Shown one piece after another: positions 16,325 to 25,839 of a DNA stretch of 35,151 nucleotides. The DNA is from an uncultured Planctomycetaceae bacterium (GTDB lineage Bacteria; Planctomycetota; Planctomycetia; Pirellulales; Pirellulaceae). How positions within the stretch are numbered: the stretch's first letter is position 1; every line of letters begins with the position of its first letter. Position numbers and translations under genes: made by a program. Below the pieces are notes generated by a model, which saw nothing but the letters and a program-made list of their open reading frames with translations, was not told the DNA's origin and did no database searches. The DNA lies in assembly GCA_903927685.1 (NCBI GenBank), contig CAIYOB010000973.1, forward strand, positions 1 through 35,151, written 5' to 3'.

Positions 16325-17731
16325 TCACTTCCGTTTGGTAACGAGGTAGCCGAAGCCGTCGAGTTGGACCAGGGGCCCGCGGTCGTCTGTTTCGACGCTG
16401 GCCCCCGCGGCGATCAGCGGGGCTGGCGACCAGGGGCTCGGCTCGGAACAACGGATCCCAACCTTGGTGGAGTTGGCCGAGAGATTCACGACGGCCAGGA
16501 TTTCCTCGCCGGACGCGCGGCGGAGGAAGGATAGAACGGAATCGGGCTGGTCGTTGTCGAGCCAGACGACGTCACCGCGGGTCAGCGCCGGCTCGGCGTG
16601 GCGCAGCGTGCACAGCCGCTGGCAGAACGCCCGGCGGGCCTGGCCGGCCGGCGTCTCGCCGTGGGCCCAATCGATCGGCAACCGCCCAAAGATGCTGTGG
16701 CGCGCGGCGTCGGCTACCTCCTGTCCGTTGTAGAGCATCGGCACCCCGTCCAGCGTGAACATCGCAGCCAGCGCGGCCTCGACGCGCCGGCTGCCCCAGG
16801 CCTTTTCGAGTCGGTTGGCGTAAGCGTCGTTGGCGATGTCATGGTTGTCGATGAAGCGAAGGAACCTCGCCCCGCCGCGAGGCCGTTCGTCCCGCATCTT
16901 TTCCCACTGCCTTCTGAAGTTGGCGGCGTTGTCCCAGGTGAACCCCCAGCCATAGTCGAGGTCGAAGGCCTTGAGCTGATCCTCGCGGCGCGTGCCCTCG
17001 GCCAGCAGGCAGAGATCCGGCCGGAGCTTGTCCAGTCGCTCGCGGGCCGTTTCCCAGAAATCCAGCGGGATGCCGTCCGCCACGTCGCAGCGGAAGCCGT
17101 CGGCGCCGAACTCGCGAACCCAGTCTTCCATGTTCTTCCAGAGGTACTCGCGGAGTTCCGGATCGGCCAGATTCAACGCCGGAAACCCCCATGCCGCGAC
17201 GGCCACCTTGCCCTCCGCGTCCCGCTTGACAAAGTTCGGATGCTCGGCCAGGAACACCGCGTTCGGGCCGCAATGCAGGTAGACCATGTCCAGCAGCACG
17301 CGCATCTGCAACCGGTGCGATGCGGCGATAAAGGCTTTCAGGTCGTCGTCCGTCCCGTATTCGGGATCGACGTGATAGTAGTCTTTCATCCGGTACATAT
17401 TGCGTGGGTTGTTCAACCCGGACTTCCTCTGCCGCGGACTCCAGCCCGCCGTGTCGGGATCGTCGTCCGCCACAAACACGGGACACAGGTAGATGATGTC
17501 GACACCCAGTTCGGCTACCTGCGGCAAGCGTGCGGTCGCGGCCTGCAGCGTGCCCTCGGGCGTAAAGGCCCGCGGCTGGACCTGGTACATCACCCCGCGC
17601 GTCACCCACTCCGGCGCCGGCCGCGCCTGGCGTTGGTTCAACGGCGCCGGCTGCGCGGCAGCAACGCACGTCGCCAGCGCCCACAGGCTGAGGAGGCTCA
17701 TCCCGAAGCTGCGAAGCCGTGTTCGGTGCAT
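16325..17731 (-). CDS. Exported alpha-amylase-family (GH13) glycosidase
   Basis: This 468-residue protein with signal peptide (residues 1-26, ATCVAAAQP) has a GH13 (beta/alpha)8 barrel. Region I is LLDMVYLHCG (D148, H153, where the usual Asn is Leu). Region II, GFRCDVAD, gives nucleophile D216. Region III, LLAEGT, gives acid/base E245. Region IV, FIDNHD, gives D298 with N296 and H297. All three catalytic carboxylates are therefore present. A short beta C-domain follows (SGEEILAVVNLSANS). The family acts on alpha-glucans (amylase, oligo-glucosidase or transferase); the specificity is not resolved. The secreted location suggests external starch, glycogen or related oligosaccharide. A modest ribosome site (AAGGA) precedes the ATG. 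It lies between the lyase-like and GH99-like genes on the same strand. Confidence 0.92.
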   Translation of the reverse strand: MHRTRLRSFGMSLLSLWALATCVAAAQPAPLNQRQARPAPEWVTRGVMYQVQPRAFTPEGTLQAATARLPQVAELGVDIIYLCPVFVADDDPDTAGWSPRQRKSGLNNPRNMYRMKDYYHVDPEYGTDDDLKAFIAASHRLQMRVLLDMVYLHCGPNAVFLAEHPNFVKRDAEGKVAVAAWGFPALNLADPELREYLWKNMEDWVREFGADGFRCDVADGIPLDFWETARERLDKLRPDLCLLAEGTRREDQLKAFDLDYGWGFTWDNAANFRRQWEKMRDERPRGGARFLRFIDNHDIANDAYANRLEKAWGSRRVEAALAAMFTLDGVPMLYNGQEVADAARHSIFGRLPIDWAHGETPAGQARRAFCQRLCTLRHAEPALTRGDVVWLDNDQPDSVLSFLRRASGEEILAVVNLSANSTKVGIRCSEPSPWSPAPLIAAGASVETDDRGPLVQLDGFGYLVTKRK

Positions 17732-17786
17732 GGTGCTGTCCTTTCATGGTTCGTTTCGGCTTCCGAAAACCCAAGCCCGTGGCGAG

Positions 17787-20700
17787 CTAGCGGCTTCCCT
17801 TCTGCCGCTGCTGTGCCGCGCGGTCCAGGCGATCGAGCCCGAAGACCGTTTGCCGGATCGACATGGCAAAGGTTTTGCCCATGCCATTCTGAGTCCCAGA
17901 GAACTGGTCGCGGAGCAGCTCGCGGCCGAAGTCGGCGTATTTCTGCGCGCCCGTAAACTCGTACGCCGCGGCCACCAGTTCTGCGTTCAATAGGCACGTG
18001 ACGCCACGGTCGCCCGTGTCGCGATACTTGGCACAGTTGCTGATGTAGCGAAAACCCTTGTCGGGATTCCACGCCTCCTGCATCAGCCAGTCGGCGCCGC
18101 GGACGACCATCTGCCGCACGTCCGGGCGTTCGTCAGGTTCCACATCCAGATACCGCAGGATCCCGTTGGACAGGATGCCCACGGCAAACGCCTTGCCGCC
18201 CAGCGTCTTCTCTCCGTCGGTTTCGGAAGGCGGCGGTTGGTGCAGCCAGCCGCCGGTTTGCGGATCCTGCCGCTGCAGGCAGCGCTGGACCATGAGCCGC
18301 GCCGCGTTCAAGTAGTACGGATCGCCGCTGTGCCGATAGGCGCCCGCCGCATTGATCAGCGGCCAGCCGCCGGACCGCTCGATGCCGAAGTCGTAGTTTA
18401 CCGTCAACCGCGCGGCCTGGTGCCGGCAGACCCGCTGGGCCACATCGACCAGGAACTGGTCGCCGGTCAGCGCAGCGTAGATCCAGTTGCCCTCCTGGTA
18501 GATGTGCCCTTGCGGGTCGATCGCCCCCCGCAGCATGCTCTTGCCGTACAGGTCCAGGTACTCCCGGACCTGGCGATCGCCCAGGCTCAGCAGTTCCTCC
18601 GGTTCGCGCGGCGTACCGACGTGGTTGAAGCTGTGCTCCCAGCATAGTCCGCGGGCCGTCTCGGCCGCTCGGCCATGCAGCGTGTCGAGGCTGCTGTAGT
18701 GCAGGGCCATCGCCAAGCCGCGGTCGAAGTAAGCGCGCTGCCCCGTGCGCAGCCATTGGACCGCCAGGCCCCAGGCCAGGTCATACTCGTTGTTGCCGTA
18801 GTTCAAGCCCCGTTCCCCGAACCAGTCGCCAAAGTGCATCGCACCCAGGCTGCGGTTCGCGGCACAGTTCTGCTCGTAGCGATCGAAATTGCGCTGGAAC
18901 CAAGCCTCGAACTCGGCCCACTGCGGCCCGGCGGCCGGCAGCACGCGGCCCAGCACGCCGGTCGAGCAGAGGTATGCGGCGGGCGCTTGGGGCAGCAAGC
19001 GGTTCTCCAGCCACGAAGCCAGGGCGGCCGTGTCGTCGCAGGCCCCGAGCCGCACGAAGCCTCGCCGCCGCAACAACTGGCCGGAACGGATCAGGTACTT
19101 GCCGTCCTGAAACGACGTGTACAGCCGGGCTTGCCACGGGCGGCTCTCTTCATCGGCATAAGCGTCGGCGGCCAGCGGCGGCAGCAGCAGCAACTCGACG
19201 CCGGACGAATTGGCCCGGTAACCAAGCGGATACTGCTGCCGCAGGTCGCCGAGCGAAACGCTCAGGGTTTCCGTCCCGCGACCCAGGTGGATCGTGCTCG
19301 GGCCCTGCTTGGGATCGGCCGCGATCGACTCGGGTCGCGTCCCCTGGTAGACGCAACGGTCGTCGCGGTCCTGGATGATCTCGAACTGGGGCTGGCCGTC
19401 GGTTCCTTCAGCCGCCGGCGTCGATCCGGGGATGCGCACGGTCCACGAGCGCAACGTTCCGAAGCCACCGTCCGGCAGATCTCGCCACAAAGACACGTCC
19501 ACCTCGATCAACGGCTGCTCGCGGTAGAACGTCAGGCGGGCCAGATATCCCCATTCCGCTTCGACCTGACTGCCATCGGCCGGGCGCAGCAGACCGTTCA
19601 ACCGCACGACGGCGCGCACCGGCCCATTGCTCTCGATTCCCACTCCTGCCGGCTCGGGCTCGCCGCAGGTCCAGGTGCGGCCCTCGCCGTCGACCACCTC
19701 CCAGCTGGTCCGGCGATCGAGTTCCAGGCGGGCCCAGGCGGTGCGCAGCTGATAGCCCTCCGGCGTCGGCGTTACCTGCAACAGCGGCTCGGCCGCCGGA
19801 CGCGCGGCGCCGCCGGGAACGGCTTCGAGCCGATAGCCGGGCTCGCCGTCGCGCGTCGAATCCGCCAGGAAACTGATCGTCGCCCATTTCACGCTGCCGT
19901 CGGGCCAGCGGGAGAAGACGTCGGCCTGGAACGCCACCGACTGGCCGTCGCGCGTGACCAGGCGCAGGTCGGCCGGGCTGCCCAGCGCTCCGGGGGAAAA
20001 CGGAATGCCCACCGTGGCGGGCCACGCCCGGCGCGGGTCGCGGCCGGGCTCGGGCACGGCCAGCGGGATCGAGAACACGCGCCCCGTGCGGCACTCGGGC
20101 GGCGCCGCCCGCAAGGCAAACTCCGCCGACGCGAGCCGCGAGGTGCCCAAGTTGGTCAGCACGCGAGCGCGGTACGTCCGGCCAGGCTCCAGTCCGTCTA
20201 CCCGCACTTGATGATTGCGGACGAGCGTGGGTGACGTGTTCTCCCCGGCCGCAGCGGGGCCGTCGACGAGTTCCACCCAGCCGGTCGCCAAGGGCACATT
20301 GGTCGTCCAGCAGACGGACGCCTGGCCCGGCTCGAACGAGACCGTTTCCAGGTTCTCGATGGCCGGCGGGTCGCACGGCACGAACCGCAGGTAGTCGTAG
20401 TAACCCGGGCCCGGATTTCCTGGCGGATGGGCATAGCGGTCGTCAACCCACAGCTCGAACGGCTTGCCGGCCGCCTGCCAGATGCCCAGCGGCAACTCGC
20501 TGCCTTGATGCGGGAACCACTCCTGGCCGTCCAGTGAGTAGGCCAGCGGCCGGCCGGGGGCGCTGGCGAAGACGCGATACCAGCCGGGCGGGAGTTCGCG
20601 CACGACGCTGTGCAGCGGCAGTGCGCCCGCTTCGGGCGTCGCTCGATCCGCCTTCGCTGCCGGCGAGGCCAGCACCGCGCCACCGGAGCGTTTCTTCTCG

Positions 20701-20879
20701 ATGTCCTGCTCGCGGGTCCACAAGTTCCAGTGCGTGTCGTCGCTGCGATTGTCCCACCACGCGGATCGCGGCGTACTGATCGCCTCGGCCTGGAAGACAA
20801 TCCCCTCCGGCTCGACAGCGCTGCCGACGGCGGGCAGCAAGGCGGTGATCGCGATCAATACGAAACGATGGTTTCTCAT
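17787..20879 (-). CDS. Exported PcRGLX/YetA-like (exo-rhamnogalacturonan-lyase-type) protein
   Basis: The frame is open to 21140, but the ATG at 20879 is chosen: GAGGAG lies just upstream and a clean signal peptide follows (MRNHRFVLIAITALLPAVGS). This gives 1030 residues. After an N-terminal region typical of glycan-binding exported proteins comes an Fn3-like stretch (VCWTTNVPLATGWVEL to GRTYRARVLTN). A RIFT-barrel domain of PcRGLX/YetA type follows (SPADLRLVTRDGQSVAFQAD and SRWPDGSVKWATISFLAD). The C-terminal half is an alpha/alpha toroid (FGDWFGERGLNYGNNEYDLA, then GNWIYAALTGDQFLVDVAQR, then SGGWPLINAAGAYRHSGDPY). Characterised relatives remove sugar units from rhamnogalacturonan; activity here is inferred from architecture. 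It is the first gene of the three-gene carbohydrate cluster. Confidence 0.82.
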   Translation of the reverse strand: MRNHRFVLIAITALLPAVGSAVEPEGIVFQAEAISTPRSAWWDNRSDDTHWNLWTREQDIEKKRSGGAVLASPAAKADRATPEAGALPLHSVVRELPPGWYRVFASAPGRPLAYSLDGQEWFPHQGSELPLGIWQAAGKPFELWVDDRYAHPPGNPGPGYYDYLRFVPCDPPAIENLETVSFEPGQASVCWTTNVPLATGWVELVDGPAAAGENTSPTLVRNHQVRVDGLEPGRTYRARVLTNLGTSRLASAEFALRAAPPECRTGRVFSIPLAVPEPGRDPRRAWPATVGIPFSPGALGSPADLRLVTRDGQSVAFQADVFSRWPDGSVKWATISFLADSTRDGEPGYRLEAVPGGAARPAAEPLLQVTPTPEGYQLRTAWARLELDRRTSWEVVDGEGRTWTCGEPEPAGVGIESNGPVRAVVRLNGLLRPADGSQVEAEWGYLARLTFYREQPLIEVDVSLWRDLPDGGFGTLRSWTVRIPGSTPAAEGTDGQPQFEIIQDRDDRCVYQGTRPESIAADPKQGPSTIHLGRGTETLSVSLGDLRQQYPLGYRANSSGVELLLLPPLAADAYADEESRPWQARLYTSFQDGKYLIRSGQLLRRRGFVRLGACDDTAALASWLENRLLPQAPAAYLCSTGVLGRVLPAAGPQWAEFEAWFQRNFDRYEQNCAANRSLGAMHFGDWFGERGLNYGNNEYDLAWGLAVQWLRTGQRAYFDRGLAMALHYSSLDTLHGRAAETARGLCWEHSFNHVGTPREPEELLSLGDRQVREYLDLYGKSMLRGAIDPQGHIYQEGNWIYAALTGDQFLVDVAQRVCRHQAARLTVNYDFGIERSGGWPLINAAGAYRHSGDPYYLNAARLMVQRCLQRQDPQTGGWLHQPPPSETDGEKTLGGKAFAVGILSNGILRYLDVEPDERPDVRQMVVRGADWLMQEAWNPDKGFRYISNCAKYRDTGDRGVTCLLNAELVAAAYEFTGAQKYADFGRELLRDQFSGTQNGMGKTFAMSIRQTVFGLDRLDRAAQQRQKGSR

Positions 20880-21221
20880 CAGGCGTCTCCTCGTCACGCG
20901 GCAAGTGTCAGGGGCAAGGCAGGATAACCCCGGCTCATTCATGACTTGACAGCGTCCGGTCGTCATCCATCTCGCCACGACGGCGTACGTCCATCTTACC
21001 CAAAACAGCACGCGATTTGCGAAAGCGACCTTTTTTGGGATGCGGTTGGGGTTCCGCGTTACGTTGGCCACGCCACTGGCGGCCGCGGAAGTCTCCAATT
21101 GAATTGCCTCGTAGGATCCGGCAGTCCGCAGCCTTGACACCCCAGCGGGACCGCCGCTGCGTTGCGGCAGGGAGCTTGTCGAGGGATGAACTCGATTAGA
21201 AGACCTGATGTTTTATGGTAT

Positions 21222-21299
21222 CCCACGGACGGCAAACCCGTCCCACCGATACACTCTCGGTGCTTTCCGTATCCGTGGGTCGGCTTTGCCATCCGTGGG
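21222..21299. repeat. Large imperfect palindrome, repeat family B (CCCACGGATGGC type)
   Basis: The left arm 21222-21251 (starts CCCACGGACGGCAAACCCG) and the right arm 21270-21299 (ends GGCTTTGCCATCCGTGGG) are reverse complements at 26 of 30 positions, with an 18-base spacer. The arm itself contains two related halves (CCCACGGA...CCCAC(C/G)GATA). This is a REPIN- or MITE-like structure with no coding content. Confidence 0.8.
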
Positions 21300-21367
21300 A
21301 AGACACGCAATCGGACAGAACAGAACCGTTTGCCAGGCCCGAGTTTTCAGCTGCCCAGCCTTGGTCT

Positions 21368-21400
<33 letters not shown>

Positions 21401-21434
21401 GGCGCGTGAGGACGACGGGTTAGACTTGGCGGTC

Positions 21435-22433
21435 CTAACCCACGCGGGACACCGCCTGCCCGGCGTCGCGTTGCCGGCTGCGGGCCAGCATTTTCTTCTT
21501 CACGCGGCGGATCCGCAGGCCTTCGACCGAGGCCACAAACTGGCCCTCAGCGCTCAGAATATCGATGTCCGCCGTCAGGGACTTGCCGGCATTCGCGTCC
21601 GCAGTGATCCGGGCATGGCTCCAGACACGGCTCTGGCCGGGCACGTAGACGCGGACCTGATCGATACCCACGGGCAGCAGGGCCGAGCTGATGTCATCGA
21701 ATTGCAGGGCCGCCGCCAGGGTCTGCAGGCAGGCGTCCAGCAGCGCGGGATGCAGCAGATAGCCCGCCGCCTGGTCAGCCAGATGGTCGGCGATGCGGAT
21801 TTCGCCCAGCGCTTGGCGGTCTCGGGTCCGCAGGCTGCGCACCGCCTGGAACTGCGGGCCGTACTCCAGGCCCCGCTGGTGGCAAGCTTGATACAGTTCC
21901 GTGGCTTCGAGCGTCTGTGGCAGCGTGCTGCCGAGGGTCTCGAGATCGACTGGCGCCGGGGAGGGACCTTTCGTCTGGGCGATCAGTTTTCCGGAGGCAT
22001 GTTCCGCCCACGCGGACTCGACTTGCGCGTCGGCTTCCGCCCGACTGCAGACTCGAAAACTGAACAGGTCCGGCTCCTCGCGCGTCAGGAGGGTCCTGAC
22101 CGTTCGCGTTGCGTCCGGTTCGAGAAACATCGCTTGCTGGATGGCCAGTCCCTGCAGGATCACGTCCTGGCCCGGACAGGCTGCTGTGGCAGCGGCCAAG
22201 GCCATTTCCACGTAGGCCGCTGCGGGCAGCACCGCGGACCCGTAGATGCAATGATCTGCCAGATAGGCCGGCCAGTGGATATTCAGGCCCGTTTCATAGA
22301 CAACTCCCTTGTCGACAGCGTCCGCGCGGCGCCCGAGCAGCGGATGCACACACCGGCTAGTCTCGCTCTCGCTTCTCGTCGTCGCCCAGTCGGCTGCGGC
22401 ATCTGGCGTCGGGTTTCTCAGTTCATTGCTCAT
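21435..22433 (-). CDS. Free-standing polyketide-synthase-type dehydratase (double hotdog)
   Basis: This 332-residue protein spans essentially one PKS dehydratase domain (PF14765 type). The N-terminal hotdog starts at HPLLG (residue 30) and has the catalytic motif HxxxGxxxxP as HCIYGSAVLP (H61), followed by AAAYVEMAL. The second hotdog has GLEYGPQF (about 188-195) and the catalytic DxxxQ as LLDACLQ (D233, Q237). Both catalytic residues are therefore intact and the length fits a complete double hotdog. It would remove water from a beta-hydroxyacyl thioester. It has its own ribosome site (AGGAGG, six bases before the ATG at 22433), so it is a real separate gene, not an obvious fragment. No ketosynthase, acyltransferase or carrier protein lies within the window; partners must be elsewhere or lost. 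The last 25 residues are basic and outside the fold. Confidence 0.87.
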   Translation of the reverse strand: MSNELRNPTPDAAADWATTRSESETSRCVHPLLGRRADAVDKGVVYETGLNIHWPAYLADHCIYGSAVLPAAAYVEMALAAATAACPGQDVILQGLAIQQAMFLEPDATRTVRTLLTREEPDLFSFRVCSRAEADAQVESAWAEHASGKLIAQTKGPSPAPVDLETLGSTLPQTLEATELYQACHQRGLEYGPQFQAVRSLRTRDRQALGEIRIADHLADQAAGYLLHPALLDACLQTLAAALQFDDISSALLPVGIDQVRVYVPGQSRVWSHARITADANAGKSLTADIDILSAEGQFVASVEGLRIRRVKKKMLARSRQRDAGQAVSRVG

Positions 22434-22663
22434 CACGAGCCTCCTGCCAAGGCACGGTCATCGGTTGCACACAGACGGTCGTTGTTTCCGGTAACTTACT
22501 GACTCGTAGGCCACGGTAAACACGTCCCCTGCAGAGAATCGGCTCCTTTTTTCACGTCAGCCGAGGCGGCGGGCGTTGCAATCGGCAGAATCGGCACAGA
22601 GTGCCCGACCGATTCCAGGCGGCAGATTTGGAACCACAGGCTCTACTTGGCAACCGGCGCAAC

Positions 22664-22669
22664 TATAAT
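22664..22669 (+). promoter_or_regulatory. Perfect -10 element before cheA
   Basis: TATAAT stands 44 bases before the cheA ATG. No good -35 hexamer is found 16-18 bp upstream, so an activator or a different sigma factor could be involved. A start near 22676 would exclude the in-frame TTG at 22647 and supports the ATG at 22713. A hairpin (GAATCGGCAC at 22588-22597 against GTGCC...GATTC at 22601-22615) lies upstream and could be an operator. Confidence 0.4.
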
Positions 22670-22712
22670 CGACACGATCCGTTCCGATCGTTTCATTGAG
22701 CTAGGCTTGCGC

Positions 22713-25700
22713 ATGAGCATTCGACCGCCTCCTGACCCTGCGCTTCTGGACCTGTTTCGGGCTGAACTCGAAACCCATCTGGCGACGTTGAACGCCGGGG
22801 TACTCGCCCTGGAACAGACGCCCGAGGATCCGCAGCATCTGGAGTCGCTGATGCGGGCGGCGCATTCCATCAAGGGAGCGGCCAAGATTGTCGGCTTTGC
22901 TGCCGCCGTCCAGATCGCGCATCACCTGGAGGACTGCTTCGTCGCAGCTCAGCGCGGGCAAGTCAAGCTGGGCAGCGAAAGCGTCGACGTGCTGTTGCGA
23001 GGCGTGGACGCCTTGAGCCGGCTCGGCGCGTCGGCAGACGCTGCGGAGGACGACGACCTGGCGCCAGCTTCAATCGAGCCCCTGATCGCCGAGATTGTCG
23101 CCGTGCGCAACGGTCAGCCGCCGGTTGCGCCGGCCGCGCCGGTCGTGGCACCTGTCGCAGTGCCTGCGGCGCCTGCCGTGACCGTGACCGCAGCTTCCCA
23201 GTCCGCAGTTGACGACTTTGTGAGCGAGGCCAAGGAACATCTGGCCGGTGTCGTGCAGGATCTGTTGGCCCTGGAACAGCGGCCGGGCGTCGCGGATGCC
23301 GAACGGATCGATCGCTTGTTCCGCGGCATGCATTCGGTCAAAGGCGGCGCCGGCTTTGTCGGCTGCCAGGTGATCGAGGAACTGGCCCACGCCATGGAGA
23401 GCGTGCTGGAGGAACTGCGGCCGACGGGCGTGGCGCCCGACAGCGGCGTGGTCGACGCTCTGCTGGCAGGAACCGACCGCATCGTCGCCCTGGTGGATGA
23501 CGTCCAGCGGAGCAACGAGGCCGACGTCGGCGAGTGGGTCCAGCGGTTGCGGCACTGCCTGGCCAAGCCGCGCTCGGTCCAGGCGACGGCCTCGTCCGAG
23601 CCGGCCGCTCCAGTGGTTTCGCCCGGGGCCGCGTCCGCCCCCGTCGGGGCCGCGGCGCCGCGCGGCCTCGATCGCGGGGCCAGCGTGCGGATTCCCGTTC
23701 CGCTGGTCGACCGGCTGATGACGCTGGCCGGCGAGTTGGTCCTGGTGCGGAACCAGGCACTGCGTTCGATCGACGCGGGCGAGGCCGCGATCCGGCCGGT
23801 GCTGCAGCGTCTGGACGCCCTGACCAGCCAGTTGCAGGGCGCTGTCACCCAGACCCGGATGCAACCCGTGGGGAACCTGTTCGCCAGGTTCCCACGGACG
23901 GTTCGGGATCTGGCTCGGCAGCTGGGCAAGAACGTCAACTTGGAGGTCGGCGGGACCGAAGTCGAATTGGACAAGAGCGTCCTGGAACTGCTGTCCGATC
24001 CGCTGACCCACCTGATCCGCAATTGCTGTGACCACGGGCTCGAGTCGCCCGCCGAGCGGGGGCGGGCGGGCAAGTCGACGACGGGGCGCATCGTCTTGAA
24101 TGCCAGCCAGCAAGGCGGCCAGATCTGTATCGAAGTCCGCGACGACGGGCGAGGCATCGATGCGGAGCGGATTCGACGCAAAGCTCTCGAAACCGGCTTG
24201 CGGACGGCTGCGGAACTGGCCCGGTTGAGCGACAAGGAGGCCCTGGCCCTGATCACCTTGCCCGGCTTTTCCACCGCCGCGGCGGTGACGGACCTGTCCG
24301 GGCGCGGCGTCGGCATGGACGTGGTCAAGACGAACCTGGACCAGATGGGCGGGACCCTGGAGATCGACTCGACACTCGGCCAGGGGACCGCCTTTTCGCT
24401 TCGCGTGCCGCTGACCTTGGCCATCATCCCGTGCCTGATGATCCGGGCCGGCGACCAGTGCTATGCCATTCCGCAAAAGGACCTGGAGGAATTGGTGTGC
24501 CTGCATCCGCAACTGACACAGACGCGGATCGAGGCTACGCTGGACCAGGAAGTGGTGCGGTTGCGCGATCGGCTGGTGCCCCTGGTGCGGCTAGCCGAAG
24601 TACTTGATCGGCCCCGGCCGCTGGACACCCAGGACCGGGAGTCGATCGTGCGGAAGTACGGCAGGCTGGTCATGGGAGTGGATTCCGCTCGCGGAGAGAA
24701 CGGACCACGCTCGGCGGCGTTTCTGGCGGTGGTCAAAGTCGGGGCGCGCCGGTTGGGACTGGTGGTCGACGAGATCCTGAACAACGAGGAGATCGTCGTC
24801 AAGCCGATGCACAGCCTGTTGAAGCCGTTGAGTTGCTTTTCCGGGGCGACCATTCTGGGTGACGGCCGGGTGGCGCTCATCCTGAACATGGAAGGAGTCG
24901 TCCAGCACGCGGGCGTGCGTTTCGGGGCGGCCGCCCAGGAAGCCGCCGAGCAGCGCGCGGCGGCCGTGGGACTCGTCCCCGCCGAGACGACTCCGGCGTT
25001 GGTGTTCCGCTCCGGCCCCGCCGAGCAATTTGCCGTGCCGCTGGCCATGATCCGGCGGCTGGTGATGGTCGATCCCCGCCACATCGAACGGGTCGGCTCG
25101 CGGGAGTTCCTGGTCGTCGACGGCGAGACCACGCCGCTGCTGCGGTTGGAGCAGGTCTTGCCCGTCTCGGCCGCGAGCGAGACCAACCCCATGTTCCTGC
25201 TGCTGCCCAAGAACATCGGACGCCCGCTGGGAATTCTGGCCACGGCGATCATTGATACCGAGACGCTGCCCGCCGGAATCACGCAGGCGGCGTTTCAGGC
25301 GGACGGTGTCGTCGGGACGGCCATTCTCCGCGGCTGCACGACGCTGCTGCTGGACCTGTGCCGGCTGGCGGAACTGGATGCTCCGGCTCGACCGATGTCA
25401 TCCATGGCGTCCGCCTCGCGGGCCGGGAAGCGCATCCTGGCCGTCGACGACACCGAGTTCTTCCGGGAACTGGTGCGCGAGTATCTGGCGTCGGAGGGCT
25501 ACGATGTGACCACGGCGACGGACGGAGCTGCCGCGTTGCAGCGCTTGGAAAACGAGCGTTTCGACCTGGTGGTCACCGACATCGAAATGCCGGTCCTGGA
25601 CGGCTGGGAACTGGCGCGGGCGGTGCGCCAGAACTCGGACCAGGCCGGCCTGCCACTCTTGGCCTTGACGACGCTCAGCAGCGACGCCGACCGGGCGCGC

Positions 25701-25808
25701 GCCAAGACGCTCGGTTTTGACGGCTACGAAGTCAAACTCGATCGGCAGCAGTTCCTCCAGACCGTGGCCGAACTGATCAGGAAAGGAGAATGCGTGCGCA
25801 GGGCCTAG
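22713..25808 (+). CDS. cheA: Hybrid chemosensory histidine kinase CheA with two HPt, two CheW-like and a receiver domain
   Basis: This 1031-residue cytoplasmic kinase drives the operon. In order it has: HPt 1 (about 1-125, AAHSIKGAAK with H51); a Pro/Ala/Val linker; HPt 2 (about 163-270, GMHSVKGGAG with H207); a dimerisation helix pair (SVRIPVPLVDRLMTLAGELV); a HATPase domain (LTHLIRNCCDHGLES N box, VRDDGRGID, LSGRGVGMDVVK); a CheW-like domain (LTLAIIPCLMIRAGDQCYAI); a second CheW-like part (ALVFRSGPAEQFAVPLAMIR); and a C-terminal receiver with D956 (VVTDIEMPVLDGWE) and KLDRQQ supplying the conserved Lys. The receiver can act as internal response element or phosphate sink. The ATG at 22713 has only a weak ribosome site; a TTG 66 bp upstream is the alternative. 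A 31-bp gap separates it from cheW. The layout resembles WspE/FrzE-type hybrid kinases. Confidence 0.95.
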   Translation: MSIRPPPDPALLDLFRAELETHLATLNAGVLALEQTPEDPQHLESLMRAAHSIKGAAKIVGFAAAVQIAHHLEDCFVAAQRGQVKLGSESVDVLLRGVDALSRLGASADAAEDDDLAPASIEPLIAEIVAVRNGQPPVAPAAPVVAPVAVPAAPAVTVTAASQSAVDDFVSEAKEHLAGVVQDLLALEQRPGVADAERIDRLFRGMHSVKGGAGFVGCQVIEELAHAMESVLEELRPTGVAPDSGVVDALLAGTDRIVALVDDVQRSNEADVGEWVQRLRHCLAKPRSVQATASSEPAAPVVSPGAASAPVGAAAPRGLDRGASVRIPVPLVDRLMTLAGELVLVRNQALRSIDAGEAAIRPVLQRLDALTSQLQGAVTQTRMQPVGNLFARFPRTVRDLARQLGKNVNLEVGGTEVELDKSVLELLSDPLTHLIRNCCDHGLESPAERGRAGKSTTGRIVLNASQQGGQICIEVRDDGRGIDAERIRRKALETGLRTAAELARLSDKEALALITLPGFSTAAAVTDLSGRGVGMDVVKTNLDQMGGTLEIDSTLGQGTAFSLRVPLTLAIIPCLMIRAGDQCYAIPQKDLEELVCLHPQLTQTRIEATLDQEVVRLRDRLVPLVRLAEVLDRPRPLDTQDRESIVRKYGRLVMGVDSARGENGPRSAAFLAVVKVGARRLGLVVDEILNNEEIVVKPMHSLLKPLSCFSGATILGDGRVALILNMEGVVQHAGVRFGAAAQEAAEQRAAAVGLVPAETTPALVFRSGPAEQFAVPLAMIRRLVMVDPRHIERVGSREFLVVDGETTPLLRLEQVLPVSAASETNPMFLLLPKNIGRPLGILATAIIDTETLPAGITQAAFQADGVVGTAILRGCTTLLLDLCRLAELDAPARPMSSMASASRAGKRILAVDDTEFFRELVREYLASEGYDVTTATDGAAALQRLENERFDLVVTDIEMPVLDGWELARAVRQNSDQAGLPLLALTTLSSDADRARAKTLGFDGYEVKLDRQQFLQTVAELIRKGECVRRA

Positions 25809-25839
25809 GCTCGCCCAGGCACCACGACGCCAAGTTCCC

